From assembly GCA_030374735.1 (NCBI GenBank), contig JASCIV010000685.1, forward strand, positions 1 through 14,434: DNA of 14,434 nucleotides, given 5' to 3'. Position numbers and translations under genes: made by a program. The notes below the pieces were generated by a model that worked only from the letters and a program-made list of their open reading frames with translations, made no database searches and was not told where the DNA came from. Source of the DNA: Gracilaria caudata. Lineage: Eukaryota; Rhodophyta; Florideophyceae; Gracilariales; Gracilariaceae. Shown here piece by piece: positions 6,453 to 14,434 of this stretch. Position 1 is the stretch's first letter; each line of letters begins with the position of its first letter.

Positions 6453-8132
6453 CTATGAGTCTACACTCTTCTTCTTCTTCTTCTTTCTCTTCTTCTTTTC
6501 AGAGCCATCCACATCATCCGTGGCTTCCGACTCTCGCTTCCTTTTCTTCTTCTCCTTCTTTTCACTGGATTTACTCGACTTCTCTTTATCTTTTTTCTTC
6601 TTCTTCTTCTCCGATTTGCCCAGCTCCTCATCTCCTCTCTCCACCTCTTCCGGCGCGCTCCCATTCACACTACTCCGCTTTTCTTTCTTCTTCTTCTTCT
6701 TCTCAGATTTCCTCCGTTCCTCTGTCCCATCGCCATCCGCCTCAACATCCATCTCCTTGTGTTCCTCATCCATCTTCACATCATTCACCTGTTCGCTAGG
6801 TGCGTCATCGTCAGCCATAACAGCTTCCCCAGTGCCTCCCAGCATCTTTCCAGCGCCATCCCCAGCACGATAGACGCTCTGTTTCTTCCCAAAGCCAAGC
6901 TTCGAAACAGCAAACTCACTCTTCCCTTCCAGCTGGAAAAGTCTAGCCTCAATAGCCTGTCGGCCCTGTTCCCCTATTGTAGAATCATCACCCGCCTCTC
7001 CAAGAGCATCGACACGTATAGCAAGCGCACATTTTGCAGCGAGCGATCTGGAGATCTTTCCCTTGTGTTTCGGAGCAGCCTGCCCCACAACAGAGGCATG
7101 GTAGATGAGTCCGTACTTGGGTGTAGCGTGTTTTGTCTTCAAAGCTCTAAATAAGGCCTTTTCAGCACCGAGAATCTGCACGGTTGATGCTGGGTATTTT
7201 GCAAGATTCAGAAGTGAACCAGCGTGTGCAATCAATCTTGCTCCAACCAATTCGCCAACCATGGCGGTGAGATTGGGAGCTATTGCGGACATTCGATTCT
7301 TGAGATACTCGTATAGCGTAGCACGGTACTTGGTGAGAGAAATGACTTGGTCACAAAGAGCTCGAATATTTTCCACATCCTCATCACTAATCTCAGTTCC
7401 CATAGATATCTGTGCGGCACGTTTGAGTTCTTCCTCGACGTCTTCACTAATAATATCACTAAAGTCACAGTTAGCGGCCTCGGATCGTATGCCCATTTTT
7501 TGCACAGCCCTGGCATAAGCGCCGTTGTCAATGATGATTTTAGACATTTCTGGAAAATGCCACCCATACCATTCGCGTAATCTCATGGCATAGATGTTAA
7601 TCTCCTTGTCAAGTTCATCAAGCAGATTAATAGCCTGAACAATCATAGTATCAACCTTATCTGGCGAAAACTTGAGTTTATATCGACTCAGTGAATGTGC
7701 TAGTCCCAGTACCATAGCACTTCGTTTCTTCTCAGCAACAGCAGCCTCCTCCTCATCCTGTAGCAAAGCGTCCAAGTTAGTTCGAATGCCTCGCATAAGA
7801 TCGCTGACACCCTGCGAAAAAAGGCATTGCAAACCGGTTTTCTCCTTAATAGCGGCGCCCAGCTTGGCATCGCCGACGGCGATTTGCTCCCCGTCAGAGA
7901 CACTTTTCTTCAAGAACTTTCTCAAATCCTTTGTGGGCTTGCCCTCCAACACAGCGGTAGCAGCCGCAAAAGCGGCAGTAGTATCAGAGAATCGGTTGAA
8001 GGCCTTGAGCTTGACGAGCTTTTTTATGGTGGCCTCCGACTCAAGATCGCTATGCGTGGCGTCGCGAACGGCGGCATCGTCGAGCAATTTGAACAGCGCG
8101 TGACCCGCGGGCGTCTCAAATAACACCAACAT
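6453..8132 (-). CDS. NOP58: Nucleolar protein NOP58, box C/D snoRNP core
   Basis: From the chosen start the product has 559 residues and opens MLVLFETPAGHALFK, the conserved N-terminus of NOP58. The open frame continues 35 codons upstream to Met at 8237, but that extension has no family match. The NOSIC/coiled-coil region covers about 160-270 and the Nop domain about 275-400, with LTAMVGELVGARLIAHAGSL at 288-307 and an alanine/lysine RNA-binding stretch through 365. The tail from about 470 is runs of Lys with Glu, Asp and Ser, typical of eukaryotic NOP58. With NOP56, fibrillarin and the 15.5K protein it guides 2'-O-methylation of rRNA and acts in pre-rRNA processing. It is a single exon. It shares its promoter region with the phosphodiesterase gene at 9084. 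Confidence 0.95.
   Translation of the reverse strand: MLVLFETPAGHALFKLLDDAAVRDATHSDLESEATIKKLVKLKAFNRFSDTTAAFAAATAVLEGKPTKDLRKFLKKSVSDGEQIAVGDAKLGAAIKEKTGLQCLFSQGVSDLMRGIRTNLDALLQDEEEAAVAEKKRSAMVLGLAHSLSRYKLKFSPDKVDTMIVQAINLLDELDKEINIYAMRLREWYGWHFPEMSKIIIDNGAYARAVQKMGIRSEAANCDFSDIISEDVEEELKRAAQISMGTEISDEDVENIRALCDQVISLTKYRATLYEYLKNRMSAIAPNLTAMVGELVGARLIAHAGSLLNLAKYPASTVQILGAEKALFRALKTKHATPKYGLIYHASVVGQAAPKHKGKISRSLAAKCALAIRVDALGEAGDDSTIGEQGRQAIEARLFQLEGKSEFAVSKLGFGKKQSVYRAGDGAGKMLGGTGEAVMADDDAPSEQVNDVKMDEEHKEMDVEADGDGTEERRKSEKKKKKKEKRSSVNGSAPEEVERGDEELGKSEKKKKKKDKEKSSKSSEKKEKKKRKRESEATDDVDGSEKKKRKKKKKKSVDS
6467..6708. repeat. Interrupted CTT/pyrimidine-rich low-complexity tract
   Basis: The plus strand shows repeated TTC/CTT blocks, longest around 6467-6500, 6543-6560, 6593-6612 and 6679-6705. 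They are the complement of AAG/AAA lysine codons in the NOP58 C-terminal tail. The serine-rich plus-strand ORFs across it are shadows. Confidence 0.8.
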
Positions 8133-9083
8133 CGGGCGCGTATAATGGGGGTCAAGACGCTTCTTGCGACGGCACCAACCACGGCTGGCGAGGTGGAAGC
8201 GACAATTGGCTGCGAAGTTGGCGGGAGATGGGGACAAGGAGGACGTGCGCTGTGTTCAACAAACAAGTTGCGGCCGCGGGCGGCGGTGGATCAAGCGATC
8301 AAAGCTCTCAGCGCGCTGTATGCGTCACGCACGACGCATGGAAACGCACGTGACGAAGGTCATATAACGCTGTACGACGTGTACATGTTGGCCACACGGC
8401 CATGCGTACAAGTGGGCGACACGACGACGTGTGGTTGGTGGCCACGGATACGACTTGTCAGGAAACGCACGGAGCGGACACGGAGCTTCCATTGAAGCAC
8501 GAGCAAGGGAAAGCTACCGCGGGCGACGCACTGCCGCAGTGCAATCAGAATCATCGATGGAAGCGGCACGACATCGTCACCCGCCGTGTCCACACGCTGT
8601 GACCCTGCACATAGACCATCACAGAACGGCGCAGTTGCGGCCGAAACACCGGGATGACAGACTCATTGCGTACGTCGGTACATGTAACGGCACACCAACA
8701 TTGGCGCGCCACGCCGGTGTTCGTGGCTTGCATGAGCACGTGTTCCGAGTGAGTCAGCTTCGTCGCTCCGCGCTTCATCATTGGATTGTTGCGAAAACGC
8801 ATCGAATCTACCGTCGTACAGATTCACCGCTGTCGAAATGACGCCCGCACGGCAGTAGCTCGTTACCGCGCTGCTCTGCTCATCCTTCGCCATTACACCC
8901 TTTTGCAAGTGTTTGCTACGTAAAAGTGTTACCAAGGGTTGTTGACCATGACTTCCGCACACAGCCAATTTGCGCCTCGTTGCTTTAAAGCTCAAATCAA
9001 TTTGACTGTGGTACGCTAACTGTTCGGCCGTGCCGGCTTCCCTCAACATTGCTACGTTCGGCACCTTTGGTACTTTTGTTAAG
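8133..9083. promoter_or_regulatory. Long intergenic region between NOP58 and the phosphodiesterase gene
   Basis: This 951-bp spacer is the largest between divergent genes here. A TATA-like stretch lies about 15 bp upstream of the NOP58 ATG. CACGTG cores occur near 8347 and 8737. A 10-bp perfect palindrome TGGCGCGCCA is at 8702-8711. Eight GTAC tetramers are scattered across it (for example at about 8372, 8380, 8406, 8670 and 8679). Several frames of 70-140 codons are open on both strands but none has protein-like composition. I find no tRNA-like T-arm. Confidence 0.4.
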
Positions 9084-10487
9084 ATGACTGCTTCTATGTG
9101 GCCCTCGATTTCAGCCGGCCCGCATTATCCCTCACTTCCCCTTTCTCATCCCTTGCTACGCATTGTCCCGGGCAGTCCCCGTGAGGCTAAGCCTGTCGTT
9201 CAATGGATCACTCAACCATCTTCGTCATCCCAGCCGCAGCTTCATGCTATCTCTCGTTCTGCCTCCTCCGTCATTGACATCCCACCCACCGCTTCCCCCA
9301 ACCAATGGTTTGACTTCTGTATCGATGTCTCCAACGCGTCCGAGTACATTGCTTTCAAACTTACTTATGGCACGCAAGAGTGTTCTGCCACTTTTCTGCC
9401 GCAGGAATTCACGTGTGGCAATGGCGTGTTGTCTCGTGCGTTGGTTGATGCTCAAGACATTCCGCATGCTGTTCTCAACATCGACTTTTTGTACATAACC
9501 GCTTTTGCGTTGCCGAAGCCTTCAATCAGCAAGACACCATTTGCCCCTATGTTTACTGGTCATCGCGGCATGGGATCATCCGGACCTCATGTTCCGTGGC
9601 GCCCTCTCGAGAACTCCATAGAGTCCTTCTTGATGGCCACTCTTCAAAGTCAGGATGTTCGTACAATTGAGCTTGATGTGCAACTCACGCGTGATAACAA
9701 AGTAGTTGTATACCACGATTGGTTCTTCCGTCCGCGGGACCACTCGGGTCATCCCGTTTATGATCGAGAAAGCGTTAAGATGCCCATTCACAATCTTACT
9801 TTTGCACAGCTAAATGGGTTGTATCGACAATCATATGCACGCGATTCTAAACCTTCTCAGCAACAACTAGAAACCCGTCGCATCGCGCGAGAAATGGGCA
9901 CAATTCCGGAATCTTGCTTTGATGTCAGATTGTACACCCTTTCTGAAGTTTGCCGCCTACTACCTACGGACATTGGTATCTTGTTGGAGATCAAGTATCC
10001 TGCCCCGAACGTTCAAGACGATCTGGGCATTCCCTATCCCGAAAAAAACCGTTACGTTGACCTTGTGTTGAATGAGCTTATGTCATCAGGTGCAGCTCAT
10101 CCAAAAACCGCGAGAAAAGTGGCTTTCCTGTCTTTCCATGCAGACATATGCATGATGTTGACCTTGAAGCAAAATCAGTTCCCGGTCTACCTTTCCCATT
10201 GTGAGGTGCTGGATAAGCCATGTGACGAATTTGATCCTAGGTGTGTATACCTCCAGGAAGGATATCGCTTTGTGAAGTCTCAGAAACTGGACGGGCTCAT
10301 GTTGTTGAACCGGTTAGTCAGTCTTCGACCGGAAACGATCAATCAAATCGTGGCAGATGACATTCCTATCATCACGTATGGGAGTACCAACAGTGATGCA
10401 GAAGTTGTGACACAACAGTTCGAAATGGGCGTCAAAGGAATCATCGCTGACGATGTCAATATTCTGATGAAGGAGTTGCGAAGTTGA
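9084..10487 (+). CDS. Glycerophosphodiester phosphodiesterase, GDE1/GPCPD1-like
   Basis: The product has 467 residues from the ATG at 9084, which has A at -3; the frame is open further upstream to about 9030 but without ATG. The GDPD barrel starts at about 157 with GHRGMG (His160, Arg161), continues with LENS (Glu176, Asn177), IELDVQLTRDNKVVVYHD at 195-212 (Glu196, Asp198, His211) and MPIHNLTFAQL, and ends near GVKGIIADDV. These are the metal-binding and catalytic residues of the family. The HRGMG and MPIHxLT wording is closest to fungal GDE1 and animal GPCPD1, which hydrolyse glycerophosphocholine to glycerol-3-phosphate and choline. The 150-residue N-terminal part lacks SPX or ankyrin repeats; it may be a diverged beta domain. 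No signal peptide is evident, so it is probably cytosolic. Confidence 0.9.
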   Translation: MTASMWPSISAGPHYPSLPLSHPLLRIVPGSPREAKPVVQWITQPSSSSQPQLHAISRSASSVIDIPPTASPNQWFDFCIDVSNASEYIAFKLTYGTQECSATFLPQEFTCGNGVLSRALVDAQDIPHAVLNIDFLYITAFALPKPSISKTPFAPMFTGHRGMGSSGPHVPWRPLENSIESFLMATLQSQDVRTIELDVQLTRDNKVVVYHDWFFRPRDHSGHPVYDRESVKMPIHNLTFAQLNGLYRQSYARDSKPSQQQLETRRIAREMGTIPESCFDVRLYTLSEVCRLLPTDIGILLEIKYPAPNVQDDLGIPYPEKNRYVDLVLNELMSSGAAHPKTARKVAFLSFHADICMMLTLKQNQFPVYLSHCEVLDKPCDEFDPRCVYLQEGYRFVKSQKLDGLMLLNRLVSLRPETINQIVADDIPIITYGSTNSDAEVVTQQFEMGVKGIIADDVNILMKELRS

Positions 10488-10635
10488 GAAACCTTCGCCT
10501 TAACTATTTCTTCATATTAGGTTGCCTCAATTGTAAGACGAATGGCCCCCTCCATTCCATTTTCTGGAGCTGCTCTGATACGCTTTCTGGTAGCTAAGCT
10601 AGCTCAACTAAGTCTAGTCCACATCACATGTCTGG

Positions 10636-11643
10636 TTAATCTAGGCGAGTGGCCAACCCGTGAAGAAGGTCGCGAAGGTCGGGATCACTACACCTTACGC
10701 AAAGATCGTCGATAATTCCCGGCAACTCTGGGGCCAAGCGCAATAAACCCATCTTGTCCGTTTCCACTAGTACGTCTATTGCACCAACTGCGGCTTCCAC
10801 ATCGGCGACATCGTCAGCGTCAATCTCTTCTACAGAGGTTGATAACGCAGCAACACTCGTTTGGTCATCCAGCAAATCACGCACAAATCCACCATTTCCA
10901 GTTTCTCTGGCATGCTGCAGAAAGAATCTTGCTCGACGCCTCACCTGAGGACTTTTGTCATACAAAAGCGACCTCAAACTTGACATGCCGCCTGCATTCT
11001 TGAACTTGTTTTGGAGGTCTTCGCTGGAATGCCTCAAAAGTGCGGAAGATGCCGTGACTGCCTTTGCACGTACTGAACTGCTTCCATCGTGTAGACCTGT
11101 GACCAAAGCCTTGTACCGTTCATCTTCCATAATCAGATCCTTGACCTCCTGTAGATCACGCATTGCAGATCCCAACACCCAAAACGCAGCTGCTCTCACT
11201 TCAGGCTCGTCCGCCGTAAGGCGTTGCATAACCGGTTCAAGCGCTCCCATCTTTTCGATATTGATCGCATAGTTGAGATCCATGAAATATTCTTGTATGC
11301 CCTCCAACACTTGAACTGTTTTATCCCCTTCAAGATCATCTTCACGGAGCATTCGAATTAGCTCGTTAACCTCGGCAAACGGGTCCGGAAATGCCTTGTC
11401 GAGCCATTCGCGATCTTTATTTAGCTGTTCTTGAGTCTTCTCCGCAGCCTTTTGGCGACCTTCAGTGTTCGCAGTGTTTGGCTCTTCGCTGTGAGCGGTG
11501 CTCCATTGTAAGAGCTGGTTCAAGGAACTTATATTTTCCCCACTTAATATCTTCTCGGCCTCTTTCCTTTGTTTCTCCCTTTGAAGAGTTTCCACCGCCC
11601 TTGAAGCCACATCATGCGGTGCAGGGGAGTCTCGTTCACTCAT
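10636..11643 (-). CDS. FES1: Fes1/HspBP1-family Hsp70 nucleotide exchange factor
   Basis: The product has 335 residues. The N-terminal segment has LNQLLQWSTAHS at 41-52, the Fes1 family signature, after a charged helix. From about 90 to 245 it is a run of armadillo-like helical repeats, including EYFMDLNYAINIEKMGALEPV at 118-138, EVRAAAFWVLGSAMRDL at 148-164 and the repeat ending SPQVRRRARFFLQ at 231-243. Fes1/HspBP1 grips the Hsp70 ATPase domain and speeds ADP release, helping degrade misfolded cytosolic proteins. The C-terminal third (about 255-335) is acidic and helical and extends beyond the canonical repeats. An in-frame TGA upstream without an intervening ATG fixes the start. It converges on the phosphodiesterase gene with 148 bp between stops. 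Confidence 0.9.
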   Translation of the reverse strand: MSERDSPAPHDVASRAVETLQREKQRKEAEKILSGENISSLNQLLQWSTAHSEEPNTANTEGRQKAAEKTQEQLNKDREWLDKAFPDPFAEVNELIRMLREDDLEGDKTVQVLEGIQEYFMDLNYAINIEKMGALEPVMQRLTADEPEVRAAAFWVLGSAMRDLQEVKDLIMEDERYKALVTGLHDGSSSVRAKAVTASSALLRHSSEDLQNKFKNAGGMSSLRSLLYDKSPQVRRRARFFLQHARETGNGGFVRDLLDDQTSVAALSTSVEEIDADDVADVEAAVGAIDVLVETDKMGLLRLAPELPGIIDDLCVRCSDPDLRDLLHGLATRLD

Positions 11644-12392
11644 GACGAGTCCGGAAAACGCGGGTGATGTACAGTTCGAACAAGCGCCTATGGTTGTGTT
11701 ATGAGTGAGGACTCAAAACAGCCCACCGTTTTCGAGACTCAACTCCTTCAGATTCCCCCTTCCCGGCTAATTTTGAAGTCTTCCCCCGGAGGAAAACTAA
11801 CCTGCAAAGCAGTCGTTAGTCTAAACTCCGGACTCAGGTGTTGACGCGGCATCAGTCTTTTTCTGACTGCTTGCTGGAATACCCATTTTACGAAACTTAC
11901 TTTTTGGACCAAAAGATCCTGACTGCTCAGTGTAGAACATTCCAGAATGATCTTCCGTACTATTGTCTACGTTGGCTGAAGTTCTCGCTCTCGTGTGGGC
12001 TGCATCTACTCGAGAAGGCAACGCGGCGATGGGGAGATATTGGAAGATACGACATCCCTTCCGCTGGTAATTAGTTCTGCTCTTTATTAGTCTTCAGGGC
12101 AATATGGAGGTACGATTTTAGCACCCGCAGAGTCACGAGGTCCACAGCAACACATCTCCATGTGAATTAGCTAAGTCTTGTCGACGACAACCTGCGAATG
12201 GTCCTTAGATGAGACGGGCGAGATTTCACCGGCGCCTCATCCTCGCTGCCATCTCTTGAATCATTGCCGATCGTATTCGTTTTCTGCTATCATCAAAGGA
12301 TAGGAAACGTATTATCATCAGTTGTATTCAAGTAGGCCCTTTGCAATAGATGTTGTCACTGCTTTGCTCACAAGATCTTCTCGTCAAAATCC
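11644..12392. other. Intergenic gap between Fes1 and IDH, no confident gene
   Basis: This 749-bp gap lies between two minus-strand genes. A minus-strand AATAAA at 12083-12088, 305 bp past the IDH stop, could end the IDH transcript. The remainder would then be the Fes1 promoter and leader. An open minus-strand frame from about 12093 to 11821 has no good ATG before its middle and no recognised similarity. Plus-strand frames begin without ATG. A candidate 5'UTR intron is listed separately. Confidence 0.4.
11802..11900 (-). other. Candidate 99-bp intron in the Fes1 leader
   Basis: On the minus strand a GTAAGT donor (plus-strand 11895-11900) is followed by a GACTAAC branch-like motif (11815-11821) and a TTTGCAG acceptor ending at 11802. 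Its size matches the two SmD2 introns (100 and 113 bp). It would lie 159 bp upstream of the Fes1 ATG and so would be in the 5' untranslated region. The donor differs from the GTACGC of SmD2. It is not supported by any coding frame. Confidence 0.3.
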
Positions 12393-13538
12393 TTACGGAG
12401 CGTCAAGGTGATCAATAACAATTTTAGTGAACTCATCGGTGTTGACATCCTTATAAGAGGAGTCGAAAACCAAATCACGCGTCCGATACTTCGTACTATC
12501 AAAAACTCGCGTCACAGCACTTTCAATTCTGTCCGCGTGCCTTTCCATCCTCAGGTATCTTAGCATCAATGCACCTCCAAGAATTGTAGCTGTAGGATTT
12601 GCCAAACGCTGCCCCGCAAGCGATCTTGCAGAATGGCGACTTCCTTGCTCGAAAATAGCGCCGCTCATTCCAACATTAACACCAGGAACAAGTCCTGGTC
12701 CTCCGACGATTCCAGTGGCAATTCCAGTCACAATGTTTCCGTAAAGGTTGGGCATTACCATGACATCGAACTGTTGAGGACGAGAAGCCATTTGCATGCA
12801 GGTGTTGTCAACAATCATGCTCTCAAATTCTATGAAGGGGTACTTCTTGGCAACGAGTCCACAGCACTCCAGGAACAACCCATCGGCAGATTTCATGATG
12901 TTGGCCTTGTGCACAGCTGTGACTTTCTTGCGATTATTCGCAAGAGCATATTGAAATGCATACTCTGCAATCCGCATAGACTTCTCTCTGGTTATAATCT
13001 TCAGTGATTCGACCACCCCGGGTACCGCCGAGTGCTCCAAACCAGAATATTCTCCTTCAGTGTTTTCACGAATGAGAACGATGTCAACATTCTTATGTCT
13101 CGTCTCGATACCCGGCATATTATACGCATGCACAACATTCGCGTAGAGATCAAAGGCCTGGCGGAGCTGAACATTCAAACTAGTTGACCTAGAGCCTATT
13201 GGAGTAAAATATGGACCCTTGACTGCAACTCTTGTTTCAGAAAACAGGTCCATGACCTCTTGCGTAACGCCCCCATCGATCTTCAAATCAACAGATGGTG
13301 CAACGAAATCGATGGGCACCTTCGCAGCCTCCAATACTTGTGTCAACGACGCAGTGACCTCCTTTCCAATCGTATCCGTGTCTCCGCGAAGTAACAGCAC
13401 TGGTGTTTTTTGATCTTCGAGACTGGACATGGGGAAGAAATTTCTGGTAGGATCGGTAATCATCGAAGGCGGAGGGCAAAAGACCGTGCGGTAAAGCGGA
13501 CGGCTCGTGTTGCGCGCAGCGCGCGCTATGGACATCAT
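12393..13538 (-). CDS. NAD-dependent isocitrate dehydrogenase, regulatory-type subunit, mitochondrial
   Basis: The 381-residue product starts with an Arg/Ala/Ser-rich presequence without acidic residues for about 27 residues, consistent with a mitochondrial transit peptide. RENTEGEYSGLEH at 157-169, VTAVHKANIMK at 206-216 and GVVESLKIITR at 174-184 place it in the NAD-IDH family. It groups with the regulatory subunits (yeast IDH1, animal IDH3B/G): VDNTCMQ at 243-249, YGNIVTG at 266-272 where catalytic subunits have YGDILSD with metal-binding Asp, and EQGSRHSARSLAGQ at 297-310 in place of the NAD-binding VHGTAPDIAGK. The usual GDGIG loop reads GDTDTIG. It would form a heteromer with a catalytic subunit not in this window, in the TCA cycle. 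The start may be Met1 or Met2. Confidence 0.88.
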   Translation of the reverse strand: MMSIARAARNTSRPLYRTVFCPPPSMITDPTRNFFPMSSLEDQKTPVLLLRGDTDTIGKEVTASLTQVLEAAKVPIDFVAPSVDLKIDGGVTQEVMDLFSETRVAVKGPYFTPIGSRSTSLNVQLRQAFDLYANVVHAYNMPGIETRHKNVDIVLIRENTEGEYSGLEHSAVPGVVESLKIITREKSMRIAEYAFQYALANNRKKVTAVHKANIMKSADGLFLECCGLVAKKYPFIEFESMIVDNTCMQMASRPQQFDVMVMPNLYGNIVTGIATGIVGGPGLVPGVNVGMSGAIFEQGSRHSARSLAGQRLANPTATILGGALMLRYLRMERHADRIESAVTRVFDSTKYRTRDLVFDSSYKDVNTDEFTKIVIDHLDAP

Positions 13539-13929
13539 TTTGACCGACTGAGCGATTACCGGATGGAACTTCTTAGATAACGGTTTCGGATAAGAACTGG
13601 CGACAGATAGGGAGCAAGATCAGACGGGAATGCAACATGTATCTCAGAGCGACGACGGAACCGGCGATATGAATAAGTACCAGCCTGGTGACGGACCTGG
13701 TGGCACCAGTCTGGTGCAGAGCGTTGGGTGCATCGATTTTTGGCGTGACTTCACAAGATGCTCCGTGTTGCTAACACGCGTCACAACGCGTGACACATCG
13801 GGATACACGTCCCCGCTGCCAGTCACTCTGCCACTGCCTGGGGCCTCTGACACCGACCTTTATCTGCTCCGTTCCGCCTTCGCTTCAGCCCATCGCTCAC
13901 TGCCTCAAACCACAACCAGATCTTTCGTC
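13539..13929. promoter_or_regulatory. Divergent spacer between IDH and COG5
   Basis: The 391-bp spacer holds the promoters of both genes. A 15-bp dyad GCACCAG-T-CTGGTGC is at 13703-13717, and two ACGCGT copies lie near 13777-13793. A plus-strand frame continuous with COG5 is open from about 13594, so part of it could be coding if an upstream ATG at 13630 is used. Confidence 0.4.
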
Positions 13930-14434
13930 ATGGTCGGGCCTCTGAAGGACGACGCACAGACTGACGCAGCTCGTATTGAGCAGCTTGTCGGTACGCTGCG
14001 ATCAGATCCAGCGCTCTCAGTGTTTCTTGATGATCAGTTTTCTCCTACCAAGCACGTAGGAACTGCTGTGCGCCAACATCGCATCCAAGCCGCTCTGGAT
14101 GAAGCCCAAAGAGCCTCTTCACTTCTTTCTTCCAACGTTCGTCATGAGGTGATTCGTCGGAAGGATGCGTTGTTGGCAGAAGTTGAGGCTGTGGATGCGT
14201 TAGAGAAGGAAGTGCACACTGTCTCGACTGGGGTTTCGTCGCTTGTGACCGCCACGGAAGCTCTTTCGGATGCTTTAGAACAACCTTATCAACCTATGAG
14301 AGCATCGATGCGTCGTCTTACGAACCTTACTGCCGCTGCAGATCTCATCCGGGCTGTCATGCGGTTCAGATACTGCGTTGGAAAGCTTGCGGATTGTGGT
14401 TTGTATCCTGCGATTGGTCCTTCTTCCACGACGA
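13930..14434 (+). CDS. COG5: Conserved oligomeric Golgi complex subunit 5, N-terminal part (cut by window end)
   Basis: The frame is open from the ATG at 13930 to the window edge, giving 168 residues. It contains SVFLDDQFSPTKHV at about 34-47, LLSSNVRHEVIRRKDALLAEVEAVDALEKEV (helical), and LTNLTAAADLIRAVMRF, in the same order and spacing as the COG5 N-terminal helices. COG5 belongs to lobe B of the COG tethering complex, which guides retrograde vesicles within the Golgi and supports glycosylation enzymes' location. An in-frame ATG at 13630 would add 100 residues without a stop; I chose 13930 because the family's conserved region starts shortly after it. The bulk of the protein is beyond the window. 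Confidence 0.82.
   Translation, partial: MVGPLKDDAQTDAARIEQLVGTLRSDPALSVFLDDQFSPTKHVGTAVRQHRIQAALDEAQRASSLLSSNVRHEVIRRKDALLAEVEAVDALEKEVHTVSTGVSSLVTATEALSDALEQPYQPMRASMRRLTNLTAAADLIRAVMRFRYCVGKLADCGLYPAIGPSSTT

Noticed and set aside
6455..6873. Serine- and phenylalanine-rich plus-strand ORFs
   Set aside because: They are the complement of the lysine-rich tail of NOP58.
8145..8841. Several open frames between NOP58 and the phosphodiesterase gene
   Set aside because: None has protein-like composition, a good start context or any recognised motif; they overlap each other on both strands.
9011..9083. GTACGC just upstream of the phosphodiesterase ATG as an intron donor
   Set aside because: It resembles the SmD2 donors, but the CTAAC motif falls directly on it and no suitable acceptor or branch spacing follows.
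11821..12093. Minus-strand open frame with a polar, Ser/Lys-rich C-terminus
   Set aside because: It lacks an ATG near its beginning and has no similarity I recognise; it may be leader or intron sequence. Kept only as context for the candidate intron.
1..14434. CRISPR arrays, tRNA or rRNA genes, prokaryotic operons
   Set aside because: No regularly spaced repeats, no tRNA T-arm consensus in the intergenic regions, and the gene content is eukaryotic nuclear.

Overview
The window is nuclear DNA from a eukaryote, most likely a plastid-bearing, intron-poor alga; a florideophyte-type red alga is my best guess. The evidence is a set of exclusively eukaryotic genes (SmD2, NOP58, COG5, site-2 protease, Fes1/HspBP1, a mitochondrial NAD-IDH subunit), small spliceosomal introns in one gene only, a protein with a plastid-type presequence carrying an early Phe, and tight packing of single-exon genes beside an LTR retrotransposon end. 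The red-algal assignment is an inference from style, not from a marker sequence.

Layout, left to right. 1-1053 is the 3' end of an LTR retrotransposon: the tail of a polyprotein resembling the end of a chromodomain, a 3' untranslated stretch, a purine tract and a 3' LTR of about 650 bp. 1073-1183 holds two adjacent hairpin-forming inverted repeats. The gene block follows: a BTB/POZ protein (minus), a small plastid-type membrane protein of unknown function (plus), a Golgi-type site-2 protease (minus), spliceosomal SmD2 with two introns (plus), NOP58 (minus), a GDE1/GPCPD1-like glycerophosphodiester phosphodiesterase (plus), Fes1/HspBP1 (minus), the regulatory-type subunit of mitochondrial NAD-isocitrate dehydrogenase (minus) and the 5' part of COG5 (plus, running off the end).

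Genes alternate strand almost perfectly. Convergent pairs are separated by 6, 117 and 148 bp, and divergent pairs share intergenic promoters of about 350-950 bp. The only tandem pair, IDH followed by Fes1 on the minus strand, is separated by a 749-bp gap with a plausible but unproven 5'UTR intron. No operon-like logic links the genes: they are housekeeping functions in splicing, snoRNP, Golgi tethering, regulated proteolysis, Hsp70 nucleotide exchange, phospholipid turnover and the TCA cycle. I see no new multi-gene system. The most useful leads are the unknown plastid-type protein, the predicted antisense overlap between it and the site-2 protease, the intron signals of SmD2, and the transposon/hairpin junction.
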